Assembly (NCBI RefSeq): GCF_008704795.1
Contig: NZ_CP023690.1
Coordinates: forward strand, 7,760,501-7,824,500
Length of the DNA stretch: 64,000 nt
Reading direction: 5' to 3'
Origin: Streptomyces spectabilis
GTDB taxonomy: Bacteria; Actinomycetota; Actinomycetes; Streptomycetales; Streptomycetaceae
The position numbers and the translations under genes were made by a program. Below, in pieces: positions 48,625 through 58,547 of this stretch. The stretch's first letter is position 1; each line of letters begins with the position of its first letter. Under the pieces are notes generated by a model. That model was not told where the DNA came from and ran no database searches. It worked only from the letters and a program-made list of their open reading frames with translations.

Positions 48625-50784
48625 GTGGAGGACGAGTTGGGCAGCCAAGGAGCGGGCGGCGGGAGCAACGACCTGTCAGGGACCGTGCACGGCCACAGCG
48701 TCCAGGCCGGGCACGTCGCGGGCGACGTGACGCTCAACGTGCTGCCGCCCGCGGCGCACCCGCACGTGACCCCGTACGAAGTGCCGCCCCTCAGCGCCCG
48801 GTTCTTCAACCAGGTCGACGTCCTCGCGCGCCTCGACGCCCTCGCGGCGCCGGGCCAGGGCGCCCCCGTGGGCGTAGCGGTGCTCCAGGGGCTGCCCGGC
48901 GTCGGCACCACGGCGGTGATCAGACGCTGGGCGGAGCTGAAGCGCGCCTGGTTCCGCGGCGGGCAGCTCTACCACGACTTCGCCGCCCTGCGGGACCGGC
49001 GGGAGGGCGCGGACGTCTCCGAGGCCGCCGGGCAGTTCCTGCGGTCCCTCGGCGTCGACGAGCCCCTGATCCCCGACTCCCTCCAGGAGCGCGCCGCCCG
49101 CTTCCGCTCCCGCACCGCCGAGCAGCCCCTGCTCGTCGTCCTGGAGAACGTCAGCCGCGCCGCACAGGTGCGCGCCCTGCTGCCGCGCGGACCCGGCAGC
49201 GTCGTCCTCGTCACCTTCGGCGGCGACAGCGGCGAGCTGGGCGAACTGTCCGTCGAGGCCCAGCTGGTGTACGTCGACCCGCTGGACCGGGCCAGCGCGC
49301 TGCGGCTGCTCGCGGACCGCTGCGCGCAGGCCGTCGCCGCCGACCCCGAGGCCGCGGCCCGCGTCGTCGAGCTGTGCGGGCGCCTGCCCCTCGCCCTCGA
49401 CATCGTGGCGGGGCGGCTGCGGACGGCCCGCAGCCTCACCCTGGCCCGCCTCGCCGACGAACTCGCCGACGCCACCCACCGCCTGTCCGGCCTCTCCGTG
49501 GGCGGGAGCCGTTCCATGACCGCTGCCCTCGACCTCGCCTACGGCGCGCTGCCGCCCGGGACGGCCCGGCTCTACCGGCTCCTGGGCTCCCTGCCCCTCA
49601 CCGCCCTCGACGAGTCGGTCGCCGCCGCGGCCGCCGGGACCGACCTCGTGGACGCCCGCGCCCACCTGCGCGAACTGGAGGCGCTGAGCCTCCTGGAAGC
49701 CACCGATGACGGCCGCCACCGCGTCCACGACCTGGTGCGCCTGCACGCCGGCGAGCGCGCGGAGCGGGAGGACCCGCCCGCGAGCGGACGCGCCGCGCTC
49801 GCCCGCGTCCTCGACCACTACCTGCGGCTCACCGCCCTCGCCGACCGGGCCGTCCGGCGGGACCGGCTGCGCGTCGCCGACCTCACCGACGTGCTGCGCG
49901 ACGCCCCCGACCCGTTCGCGGCCCCCGGCGGGCCCGCCCCGCTGACCTGGCTCGAAGCCGAGTACCCCAACGTGCTCGGCGTGCTGCGCGCCGCTGCCCG
50001 CGACCCCGAACTCCACGTGCCCGTCTGGCAGACGGCGGAGGCGCTCACCGTCCTGTTCCTGCACCACCGGCACCTCGGGCCCTGGCTGGAGTCGCTCGCC
50101 CTCGGCGCCGCGGCGGCCGCCGCGGCCGTCGACCCCGCGGCCGAGGCCCGGCTGCGCAGCCTGCGCTCCCGCCCCCTGCTCGACCTCGGCGAGCACGCGG
50201 AGGCCCGCGCCGAGCTCGACGCGGCCGTCGCCTGCGCCGAGGTCTCGGGCCACACCGTCCTGCGCGCGTCCGTCCAGGAGTTCCTCGGCCGCTGCCTCGA
50301 ACACCACGACCTGGAGGCGGCCATGGCCGCCTACCGCGCGTCGCTCGCGCTCAACTCGGCGGCGGGGGAGGAGCGCGGCGCCGCCATCGCCGCGTACTTC
50401 CTCGGCCGCGCCGAGGACGCCGCCGGACGGCCGCGTGCGGCCCTGGCCACCCTCCGCGACGCCCACGCACGGCTGACGGCCCGCGCCGACCACCGCATGG
50501 CCGCCCGCGCCACCCTCGCCCTCGGTCTCGCCCACGACCACCTGGGCGAGACCGACGACGCCGTCCGCGCCCTCACCGCGGCGGCGGGGGCCCTGCACAC
50601 CACGGAGGCGTACAGCTACGAGGCCGACGCGCGGGCCGCCCTCGCCGACGTCCTCAGCCGCACGGGGAGCGGCCCGGACGCGGTACGCCCCCTGCTGACC
50701 AGGGCACTTGAGGTGTACGAGGCCTACGGCAGCCCCCGCGCGGACGTCGTGCGCGCACGGCTCGCGGAGCTCGGCTCAGGCTGA
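48625..50784 (+). CDS. Degenerate STAND-TPR protein, module 2
   Basis: Protein of 719 residues, paralogous to 44411-46951 but lacking its N-terminal helical domain. The short motif lies at about 15-39 (SGTVHGHSVQAGHVAGDVTL). In the ATPase domain Walker A reads GLPGVGTT (89-96), with Thr95 in place of the essential Lys. Walker B is VVLEN and the sensor arginine region has become LVTFGGDSG. ATP hydrolysis is therefore unlikely, and it may be a regulatory pseudo-NTPase. Helical TPR-like repeats follow to the end. AAAGGAG precedes the GTG at 48625. It is tail-to-tail with the fused transferase, overlapping by 9 bp. Confidence 0.85.
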   Translation: MEDELGSQGAGGGSNDLSGTVHGHSVQAGHVAGDVTLNVLPPAAHPHVTPYEVPPLSARFFNQVDVLARLDALAAPGQGAPVGVAVLQGLPGVGTTAVIRRWAELKRAWFRGGQLYHDFAALRDRREGADVSEAAGQFLRSLGVDEPLIPDSLQERAARFRSRTAEQPLLVVLENVSRAAQVRALLPRGPGSVVLVTFGGDSGELGELSVEAQLVYVDPLDRASALRLLADRCAQAVAADPEAAARVVELCGRLPLALDIVAGRLRTARSLTLARLADELADATHRLSGLSVGGSRSMTAALDLAYGALPPGTARLYRLLGSLPLTALDESVAAAAAGTDLVDARAHLRELEALSLLEATDDGRHRVHDLVRLHAGERAEREDPPASGRAALARVLDHYLRLTALADRAVRRDRLRVADLTDVLRDAPDPFAAPGGPAPLTWLEAEYPNVLGVLRAAARDPELHVPVWQTAEALTVLFLHHRHLGPWLESLALGAAAAAAAVDPAAEARLRSLRSRPLLDLGEHAEARAELDAAVACAEVSGHTVLRASVQEFLGRCLEHHDLEAAMAAYRASLALNSAAGEERGAAIAAYFLGRAEDAAGRPRAALATLRDAHARLTARADHRMAARATLALGLAHDHLGETDDAVRALTAAAGALHTTEAYSYEADARAALADVLSRTGSGPDAVRPLLTRALEVYEAYGSPRADVVRARLAELGSG

Positions 50785-52476
50785 GGCGGACCGTACCGTC
50801 ACCGTCACATGTCGCTCGGACCGGGTGCCCAGGCGCAGCGTCACCGCCGTCTCCAGCGGCAGACCGGCCCGCAGGCACGTGTACACGACGGCCGCCGCGA
50901 GGCCGGGCGCGGTGGCCTCGCGCGTGCCCACCACCACCGCGCGGCCGTCGCGCAGGCCCACCACGACCTCACCGCCTTCGCCGCCGCCCGCCACGGCCGA
51001 CGCGGCGAGCAGCGCACCGGGGAAGCGGCACAGCGCGTCCTGCGCCCACCGCCGAGCCGCCGCGGCCGACGGCGCGGGCCGCGCGGCGGTCAGGACCGAC
51101 GCGCTCTCGGTCAGGCGGCGGTCCCGTTCGGCCTCGTCGCAGGCGAGATGGGTGTACGTGCGCGAAGTGTCGCCGTCCGCGCGGGACACGGCCGCGGGCC
51201 TGCGCCGCACGTCGACGACCGGGCGGGCGCCGTCGGTGAGGGACGTGGTCACCGCCCAGGACGTGACCTCCCGCGACTCGGCCCGGGGCGGCGGCAGGAC
51301 CAGCGCGGACGGCGCGTCACCGGGGGGTTCGGGCAGTCCGATCAGCCGGTAGAGGGCGGCACGCAGCCGGGGCAGGGCGCGGCCGGGCTCCGCGAACGCC
51401 AGGCGCGCCACCTCCGCCGACGCCGACGAGGACGGTTCGCGCAGGGCCGCCGCGAGTTGCGCGCCCAGGTCGCCGTCGAGGTCGAGCCGTGGCGCGGTGC
51501 GGGCGAGCTGGGCCACGGCCGTGCCGGGCACCGCGTCGCTGCCGTACGCGCCGAGCAGCACGGGCTTGCCGAGCGCCGCGCCGTACAGGGTCACCGAACC
51601 GTGGTCGCCGACCACGGCGTCGGCGGCGACGAGCGCGGACCGCCAGGCGTGCACCGGCGGCACGAGCAGCAGCCCGGCGTCGAGCGCGGCGGCCTGCACC
51701 GTGCGGATCTGCCAGGGGCCGTGCGCGGACCACACGTTGGGGTGCAGGACCGCGGCCACCCGGTACTCGTCGCAGGGCAGCGCGGCGAGCAGCCGCGCGG
51801 GCAGTTCCGGCGCGCACCCGAGCAGGGACGTCGGGCCCCAGGTGGAGCTGACGAGGACGAGCCGCTGCCCGGCGGCCACGCCGAGGGCGGCCTTGTAGGC
51901 GTCGGCGTGCCCCCGGCTCGCGAGGAGTTCGTCGAAGCAGGGGTCGCCGACGGGCAGGGTGTGCCCGGCCGCCTTGGGGTGGGCGGCGAGCAACTGCCGC
52001 TCCTGGTCGGGGTGCGAGGTGGCGAGCCAGGCCCGGCCGGTGTCCAGGAGCGCGTCCGGCACGGCCCCGGAGAGCCTGCTGCGCGGGGTGCGGGAATCGG
52101 GGACGAGCTTCTGGAAGCCGACGCCGTGCGGCAGCACGAGGACGGGGTAGTCGCCGTCCGGCACGTCGATGTTCTCGCTGGCGGAGAGCACGAGGTCCGG
52201 CGCGATGTCGCCGAGCCGGTCCCACGGCAGGACCCGGCAGCCCGCGTCGTGCAGCACGTCCGTGACGCCTTCGCTGAACGCCGACGTCGGGTCGTGGGCG
52301 AAGACGACGGTCACCCGGGCGTCGCCGCGCAGCAGCGCGGGCAGACACTCCAGGACGCGCACCGTCGAGGTGACCGTGCGCGCGGCCACGACCAGGGTCC
52401 TGCTGCCCTGGAACGTCGACCAGCGCCAGGCGTCGTTCCCCACGAGGGCCCGCAGCGGCTCCGGGCTACCGCCCAC
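50776..52476 (-). CDS. GT-B-like protein fused to an uncharacterised C-terminal domain, module 2
   Basis: Protein of 566 residues. Residues 1 to about 395 are homologous to the module 1 protein: LPHGVGFQK (115-123), SSTWGPTS (210-217), VLHPNVWSAHG (243-253) and VGDHGSVTLYG (289-299). About 165 extra residues follow, equal to the separate gene at 46846-47244 plus a linker (TSWAVTTSLTDGARPVVDV, RDGRAVVVGTREATAPGL). GGAGG precedes the GTG at 52476. Upstream lies an eight-copy 7-bp tandem repeat shared with the divergent nfi promoter. The reaction is unknown; transfer of an activated sugar or polyol phosphate is the best guess from fold. Confidence 0.7.
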   Translation of the reverse strand: MGGSPEPLRALVGNDAWRWSTFQGSRTLVVAARTVTSTVRVLECLPALLRGDARVTVVFAHDPTSAFSEGVTDVLHDAGCRVLPWDRLGDIAPDLVLSASENIDVPDGDYPVLVLPHGVGFQKLVPDSRTPRSRLSGAVPDALLDTGRAWLATSHPDQERQLLAAHPKAAGHTLPVGDPCFDELLASRGHADAYKAALGVAAGQRLVLVSSTWGPTSLLGCAPELPARLLAALPCDEYRVAAVLHPNVWSAHGPWQIRTVQAAALDAGLLLVPPVHAWRSALVAADAVVGDHGSVTLYGAALGKPVLLGAYGSDAVPGTAVAQLARTAPRLDLDGDLGAQLAAALREPSSSASAEVARLAFAEPGRALPRLRAALYRLIGLPEPPGDAPSALVLPPPRAESREVTSWAVTTSLTDGARPVVDVRRRPAAVSRADGDTSRTYTHLACDEAERDRRLTESASVLTAARPAPSAAAARRWAQDALCRFPGALLAASAVAGGGEGGEVVVGLRDGRAVVVGTREATAPGLAAAVVYTCLRAGLPLETAVTLRLGTRSERHVTVTVRSASA

Positions 52477-52506
52477 GCGGGCCTCCGGCTACGCGCCCCG
52501 GCCCAC

Positions 52507-52564
<58 letters not shown>

Positions 52565-52690
52565 TTGCGCGCTACCAGACATCACGTCCTGTGCCAACCC
52601 TTCCCGGCCCCGCGCGCGACGCGCCCGCCCTGGACGACAGAGACCTGAGAACCGTACCGGAGCCCCTTCCGCCGGAGGCCCTAGGCTGAG

Positions 52691-53401
52691 ATGACCATGA
52701 ACACGACCACCGTGACGATCCCGCCCCTGCCCGCCGACTGGCCCGCGGACGAGACGGCGGCCCGCGCCGTCCAGGACGCCCTGCGCACCCGCGTGGTGCG
52801 CGACGAGCCGGGCCCGCCGCCCGGCACGGGCCACGTCACGGGCGTGGACGTGGCGTACGACGACGAGCGGGACGTGGTCGCCGCCGCGGTCGTGGTCCTG
52901 GACGCGGCGAGCCTCGCCGTCGTCGAGGAGGCGACGGCGGTGGGCACCGTCGCGTTCCCCTACGTGCCGGGCCTGTTGGCCTTCCGGGAGCTGCCCGCGG
53001 TGCTCGCCGCCCTGGACGCGCTCACCGTCGACCCGGGCCTGGTCGTCTGCGACGGCTACGGGATCGCGCACCCGCGCCGCTTCGGCCTCGCGAGCCACCT
53101 CGGCGTGGTCACGGGCCGCCCCACCATCGGCGTCGCCAAGAACCCCTTCACCTTCGCCCACGAGGAGCCCGGGGCCGCGCGCGGCGGCACGGCGCCGCTC
53201 CTCGACGGCACGGAGGAGGTCGGCGCCGCGCTGCGCACGCGGGACGGCGTGAAGCCGGTGTTCGTGTCGGTGGGCCACCGCGTGGACCTCGCGCGAGCCC
53301 TTGCCCACACCCTGCACCTCACCCCGCGCTACCGGCTGCCGGAGACCACCCGCAAGGCCGACGCCCTGTGCCGCGCGGCCCTGCGGGAGGCGACGGCCTG
53401 A
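52691..53401 (+). CDS. nfi: Endonuclease V
   Basis: Deoxyinosine 3'-endonuclease of 236 residues that cuts the second phosphodiester bond 3' of inosine in damaged DNA. Family motifs are HVTGVDVAYDDE (catalytic Asp), FPYVPGLLAFRELPAVL with the catalytic Glu, VVCDGYGIAHPRRFGLASHLG with the third acidic residue, and the wedge FPYVPG that opens the helix. GHRVDLARALAHTLHL near the end fits the fold. Two in-frame ATGs (52691, 52697) are possible. It converges on the saccharopine-dehydrogenase-like gene and shares its upstream region with the heptamer array. Confidence 0.93.
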   Translation: MTMNTTTVTIPPLPADWPADETAARAVQDALRTRVVRDEPGPPPGTGHVTGVDVAYDDERDVVAAAVVVLDAASLAVVEEATAVGTVAFPYVPGLLAFRELPAVLAALDALTVDPGLVVCDGYGIAHPRRFGLASHLGVVTGRPTIGVAKNPFTFAHEEPGAARGGTAPLLDGTEEVGAALRTRDGVKPVFVSVGHRVDLARALAHTLHLTPRYRLPETTRKADALCRAALREATA

Positions 53402-53422
53402 GCCGGACGGCCGCCGCGCGCG

Positions 53423-54610
53423 TCACCGCACCGCGGCCACCCGGAACCCGATCCCCGCCGCCGTGAGGCGCTCGATGAGCGGCTCGGCCATGGCGACGGC
53501 CGTCGTCACCTGGCCCGAGGTCTCGGGCAGGTCGTCGAGCGCGAGGCACAGGGCCGCCTCCGCGAAGATCTTCGCGGTCTCGCCGTACCCGGGGTCGCCA
53601 CCGGTCACCTCGGTGTACACCCGCTGCCCGCCGCCCTCGCCGACGAACCTCAGCGAGAACCAGCTCGCGGCCCGGCGCGCCGCGTCCGGCCCCTCGCCCG
53701 GCCTGACCAGTCCGGAGAGCCAGCGCCGCGCCGGGGGCAGCTGCGCGGCGGCCAGGACCGTGCCGACGGCCGCGACGCCGCCCACGGCCACCGGGAGCGA
53801 GCGCACGGCGGCGTAGTGCCGGTAGCGGAAGTCCGGTCCGTAGCGCGGCAGCGCCCGCGCGGAGTGCTGCACCACCTGCGGGTCGATCGTGGGCAGCGGC
53901 AGCGCCCACGCGCCGACCTCGGCGGCGTACCGGGGCGGGCCCGGCGGCGCGTACGCGGTGCGCCCCACGAGCCGCGGCTCGTGCCGCCGCCGCTCGCGCG
54001 CGGCGGCCACCATCTGGCGCCCGCGCGCGAACTGCTGCAGGGCGGAGGCGAACGTACCGCCGGAGAAGCGCGCGTGGGTGCGGACGAAGCCGTCCACGCG
54101 CAGCGGCACGTCCTCGGGCAGCTGCCGCACCGTGTAGTACACACCGAGGTCGTGCGGGACCGAGTCGAAGCCACAGGCGTGCAGCAGGCGCGCGCCGGTC
54201 TCCCGCGCGCGGGCGTCGTGCCGCACGTACATCCGGTCCACGAACTCGGGCTCGCCGGACAGGTCCAGATAGTCCGTGCCCGCGTCCGCGCAGGCCGCCA
54301 CCAGGTCCTGGCCGTAGGTGAGGTACGGGCCGACGGTGGTGGCCACCACGCGCGCGTGGGCGGCCAGTTCGCGCAGCGACGCGGGGTCGCCCGCGTCCGC
54401 GCGCAGGACGGGCAGCTCCGCGCACGCGGGGTGGTCCTCGGCGAGGCGCTCCCGCAGCCGCTCCAGCTTCGCGGTGTCGCGCCCGGCGATCGCCCAGCGC
54501 AGCCCGGCGGGGGCGTGCGCGGCGAGGTACTCGGCGGTCAGCACCCCCACGAAACTGGTCGCTCCGAAGAGCGCGATGTCGTACGGACGGTCCTTGTCGT
54601 GACTGGTCAT
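53423..54610 (-). CDS. Saccharopine dehydrogenase-like NAD(P)-binding protein (enoyl reductase type)
   Basis: Cytoplasmic protein of 395 residues. The N-terminal Rossmann fold is clear: YDIALFGATSFVGVLTAEYL, then AIAGRDTAKLERLRERL and VATTVGPYLTYGQDLVAACA, followed by TDYLDLSGEPEFVDRMY. In mycobacteria related proteins (Rv2953 type) are trans-acting enoyl reductases of lipid synthesis; others are of unknown function. The C-terminal half has a short hydrophobic segment near VAVGGVAAVGTVLAA that may touch membrane. The ATG at 54610 follows GAGAGG. It is divergent from the racemase gene, so it may share the KstR-like operator and act on lipid or sterol intermediates; this is inference. Confidence 0.85.
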   Translation of the reverse strand: MTSHDKDRPYDIALFGATSFVGVLTAEYLAAHAPAGLRWAIAGRDTAKLERLRERLAEDHPACAELPVLRADAGDPASLRELAAHARVVATTVGPYLTYGQDLVAACADAGTDYLDLSGEPEFVDRMYVRHDARARETGARLLHACGFDSVPHDLGVYYTVRQLPEDVPLRVDGFVRTHARFSGGTFASALQQFARGRQMVAAARERRRHEPRLVGRTAYAPPGPPRYAAEVGAWALPLPTIDPQVVQHSARALPRYGPDFRYRHYAAVRSLPVAVGGVAAVGTVLAAAQLPPARRWLSGLVRPGEGPDAARRAASWFSLRFVGEGGGQRVYTEVTGGDPGYGETAKIFAEAALCLALDDLPETSGQVTTAVAMAEPLIERLTAAGIGFRVAAVR

Positions 54611-54756
54611 GGCACCTCTCTGCCGTGTCCCGCGCCGGTGTCGGGGGCTGAGGCTAGCGTGCCCCGCCGCCGGGCGGCGGGCCGCCGCCGGACGCCCGGA
54701 CGCCGCCCCCCGGCTAAGCGCTTGCTCGTTCGGGGTCGTCAAGGGCTTGTGCCCAG

Positions 54757-54771
54757 TGGAACACGTTCTTA
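54757..54771. promoter_or_regulatory. KstR-like operator upstream of the racemase gene
   Basis: tggaacacgttctta contains GAAC-AC-GTTC and matches the KstR core TAGAACACGTTCTA, as I remember it, at 12 of 14 positions. It lies 57-71 bp upstream of the racemase ATG, in the 217-bp divergent region. KstR represses cholesterol-catabolism genes until a sterol CoA-thioester binds. Confidence 0.55.
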
Positions 54772-54827
54772 GCATCACTGGTGTTACATCGGTTGTGTCA
54801 TAGCGGCGGCAGAGCGCTGGGGGCTCA

Positions 54828-55970
54828 ATGGCAGTGCCGGACAACGGCGTTCACGGACCGCTCGACGGAGTGCGCGTGGTCGAGCTCGCGGGCATCGGCC
54901 CCGGCCCGTTCGCGGCCATGCTCCTGGCCGACCTCGGCGCGGACGTCGTGCGCGTCGACCGGCCCGGCGGCGCCGGGCTCGCCGTCGACCCCGCGTACGA
55001 CCTCACCAACCGCAACAAGCGCAGCGTGCTCGTCGACCTGAAGGCCCCGGGCGGCGCGGCCCGGGTGCTCGACCTCGCCGAGCGCGCGGACGTGCTCATC
55101 GAGGGCTACCGCCCCGGCGTCGCCGAGCGCCTCGGGGTCGGCCCCGAGCACTGCCACGCCCGCAATCCGCGGCTGGTCTACGGCCGCATGACCGGCTGGG
55201 GTCAGCAGGGCCCGCTCGCCCCGCGCGCCGGGCACGACATCGCGTACATCGCCGTCACCGGCACCCTCGGCATGATCGGCGCGGCGGACGAGCCGCCCAC
55301 GGTCCCGGCGAACCTCGTCGGGGACTACGCGGGCGGCTCGCTCTACCTCGTCGTCGGCGTGCTCGCCGCGCTGCAGCACGCCCGCGCGCACGGCACCGGG
55401 CAGGTCGTGGACGCCGCGATCGTGGACGGCGCCGCGCATCTGGCCACGATGATCCACGGCATGCTGGCGGCCGGCGGCTGGCAGGACCGCAGGGGCGCCA
55501 ACCTCCTGGACGGCGGCTGCCCCTTCTACGGCACGTACGAGACCGCGGACGGCGGCCACATGGCCGTGGGCGCCCTGGAGCAGCGCTTCTACGACGAGTT
55601 CGCCGAGCTGCTGGACCTGAAGGACGTCGCGGCCGCGCGCGGGGACCTGGCCCGCTGGGGCGAGCTGCGCGCGGCCGTCGCCGCCCGCTTCAAGACCCGT
55701 ACGCGCGCCGAGTGGACGGCCGTGTTCGAGGACTCCGACGCCTGTGTGGCACCGGTGCTCTCGCTGCGCGAGGCCCCCCGCCACCCGCACCTCGCGGCCC
55801 GCGGCACCTTCACCGACCACGGCGGCCTCACCCAGCCCGCGCCCGCGCCCCGGTTCTCCGCGACGCCCACGGCGGTGCGCTCCGGGCCCGCGCGGCCCGG
55901 CGCCGACACCGAGGACGTCGCCCGCGACTGGGACGTACCGGCGCTGCGCGACGCCGCGCCGCCCTCCTGA
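54828..55970 (+). CDS. CaiB/BaiF-type CoA transferase family, alpha-methylacyl-CoA racemase
   Basis: Protein of 380 residues of the type III CoA-transferase fold, closest to alpha-methylacyl-CoA racemase (MCR). The MCR catalytic residues are conserved at equal spacing: His136 (RAGHDIAYIAVTG), Asp166 (VGDYAGGSLYLV) and Glu251 (AVGALEQRFYDEF) correspond to His126, Asp156 and Glu241 of the mycobacterial enzyme. It would epimerise the 2-methyl branch of acyl-CoAs, including sterol side chains, so that they can enter beta-oxidation. It is the first gene of a rightward lipid run with a KstR-like box upstream. The ribosome-binding site is weak (GGGGG). Confidence 0.88.
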   Translation: MAVPDNGVHGPLDGVRVVELAGIGPGPFAAMLLADLGADVVRVDRPGGAGLAVDPAYDLTNRNKRSVLVDLKAPGGAARVLDLAERADVLIEGYRPGVAERLGVGPEHCHARNPRLVYGRMTGWGQQGPLAPRAGHDIAYIAVTGTLGMIGAADEPPTVPANLVGDYAGGSLYLVVGVLAALQHARAHGTGQVVDAAIVDGAAHLATMIHGMLAAGGWQDRRGANLLDGGCPFYGTYETADGGHMAVGALEQRFYDEFAELLDLKDVAAARGDLARWGELRAAVAARFKTRTRAEWTAVFEDSDACVAPVLSLREAPRHPHLAARGTFTDHGGLTQPAPAPRFSATPTAVRSGPARPGADTEDVARDWDVPALRDAAPPS

Positions 55971-56029
55971 ACACCCCGCGCGCACGCGCCGGCCCCCCCC
56001 GCGCCCCCCCGACGACGGAACGGAAGACC

Positions 56030-57172
56030 ATGGAACGGCAGATCTTCGACGCCGAGCACGACGCGTTCCGCGAGACCGTGCGCACCTTCCTCGCCAAGGA
56101 GGTCCTGCCGCACTACGAGCGGTGGGAGAGCGACGGCATCGTCTCCCGCGACGCCTGGCGCGCTGCGGGCAAGCAGGGCCTGCTCGGCATCGCGGTGCCC
56201 GAGGAGCACGGAGGCGGCGGCAACGGCGACTTCCGCTACGCCGCCGTGCTCGCCGAGGAGTTCACCCGGGCGGGCGCGGCGGGCCTCGCGATCGGCCTGC
56301 ACAACGACATCATCGGCCCCTATCTGACCGGCCTCGCCACCGAGGAGCAGCGGCGGCGCTGGCTGCCCGGCTTCTGCGACGGCTCGCTGATCGGCGCCAT
56401 CGCGATGACGGAGCCGGGCGCGGGCTCCGACCTCCAGGGCATCCGCACGAGCGCCGAGGACCGCGGCGACCACTGGCTGCTCAACGGCTCCAAGACGTTC
56501 ATCTCCAACGGCATCCTCGCCGACCTCGTCATCGTCGTCGCCCGGACCACGCCCGAGGGCGGCGCGCACGGCCTGTCGCTGCTCGTCGTCGAGCGCGGCA
56601 TGGACGGCTTCGAGCGCGGCCGCAACCTCGACAAGATCGGCCAGAAGGCCCAGGACACCGCCGAGCTCTTCTTCCACGACGTGCGCGTGCCCAAGGAGAA
56701 CCTCCTCGGCGAGCTGAACGGCGCCTTCGTCCACCTGATGACGAACCTCGCGCAGGAGCGCATGGCCATCGCCGTCGCCGGGATCGCCGCCGCCGAGCAC
56801 CTCCTGGAGATCACCAAGGCCTACGTCAAGGAGCGCGAGGCCTTCGGCCGCCCCCTGTCCCGGCTCCAGCACATCCGGTTCGAGATCGCCGAGATGGCCA
56901 CCGAGTGCGCCGTCACCCGCACGTTCCTCGACCGCTGCATCGTGGATCACTCGAACGGGCAGCTCGACGCGGTGCACGCGTCCATGGCCAAGTGGTGGGC
57001 CACGGAGCTGCAGAAGCGGGTCGCCGACCGCTGTCTGCAACTGCACGGGGGGTACGGCTACATGACGGAGTACCGCGTCGCGAAGGCGTTCACCGACGGA
57101 CGCATCCAGACCATCTACGGCGGCACGACCGAGATCATGAAGGAGATCATCGGTCGCGCCCTGCTCGACTGA
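56030..57172 (+). CDS. Acyl-CoA dehydrogenase
   Basis: FAD flavoenzyme of 380 residues catalysing the first beta-oxidation step. Signatures are MTEPGAGSDLQGIRT, LNGSKTFISNG, the FAD site QLHGGYGYMTEY and the C-terminal IYGGTTEIMKEIIGR. The usual base position of medium- and short-chain enzymes (YEGT) is Gly here, so the catalytic base is probably Glu243 in AQERMAIA, as in isovaleryl- and long-chain-type dehydrogenases. This suggests a long or branched substrate. It starts 59 bp after the racemase gene in the same direction and probably shares its transcript. Confidence 0.92.
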   Translation: MERQIFDAEHDAFRETVRTFLAKEVLPHYERWESDGIVSRDAWRAAGKQGLLGIAVPEEHGGGGNGDFRYAAVLAEEFTRAGAAGLAIGLHNDIIGPYLTGLATEEQRRRWLPGFCDGSLIGAIAMTEPGAGSDLQGIRTSAEDRGDHWLLNGSKTFISNGILADLVIVVARTTPEGGAHGLSLLVVERGMDGFERGRNLDKIGQKAQDTAELFFHDVRVPKENLLGELNGAFVHLMTNLAQERMAIAVAGIAAAEHLLEITKAYVKEREAFGRPLSRLQHIRFEIAEMATECAVTRTFLDRCIVDHSNGQLDAVHASMAKWWATELQKRVADRCLQLHGGYGYMTEYRVAKAFTDGRIQTIYGGTTEIMKEIIGRALLD

Positions 57173-57283
57173 GCCCCGCCGGGCGTCCCCCTCCGACGCC
57201 CGCCGGGCACCCCCGACCGCCCCGGGGCCCCGCGGCCGACCTGCCGGGCCCCGCCGACCGACCCTCCCCCGAAAGGCTTCCCA

Positions 57284-58498
<1,215 letters not shown>

Positions 58499-58547
58499 CA
58501 CCCCAGCGGCTCGGACTGATTTCCAAGACTTCTACGGAGACCACCAC

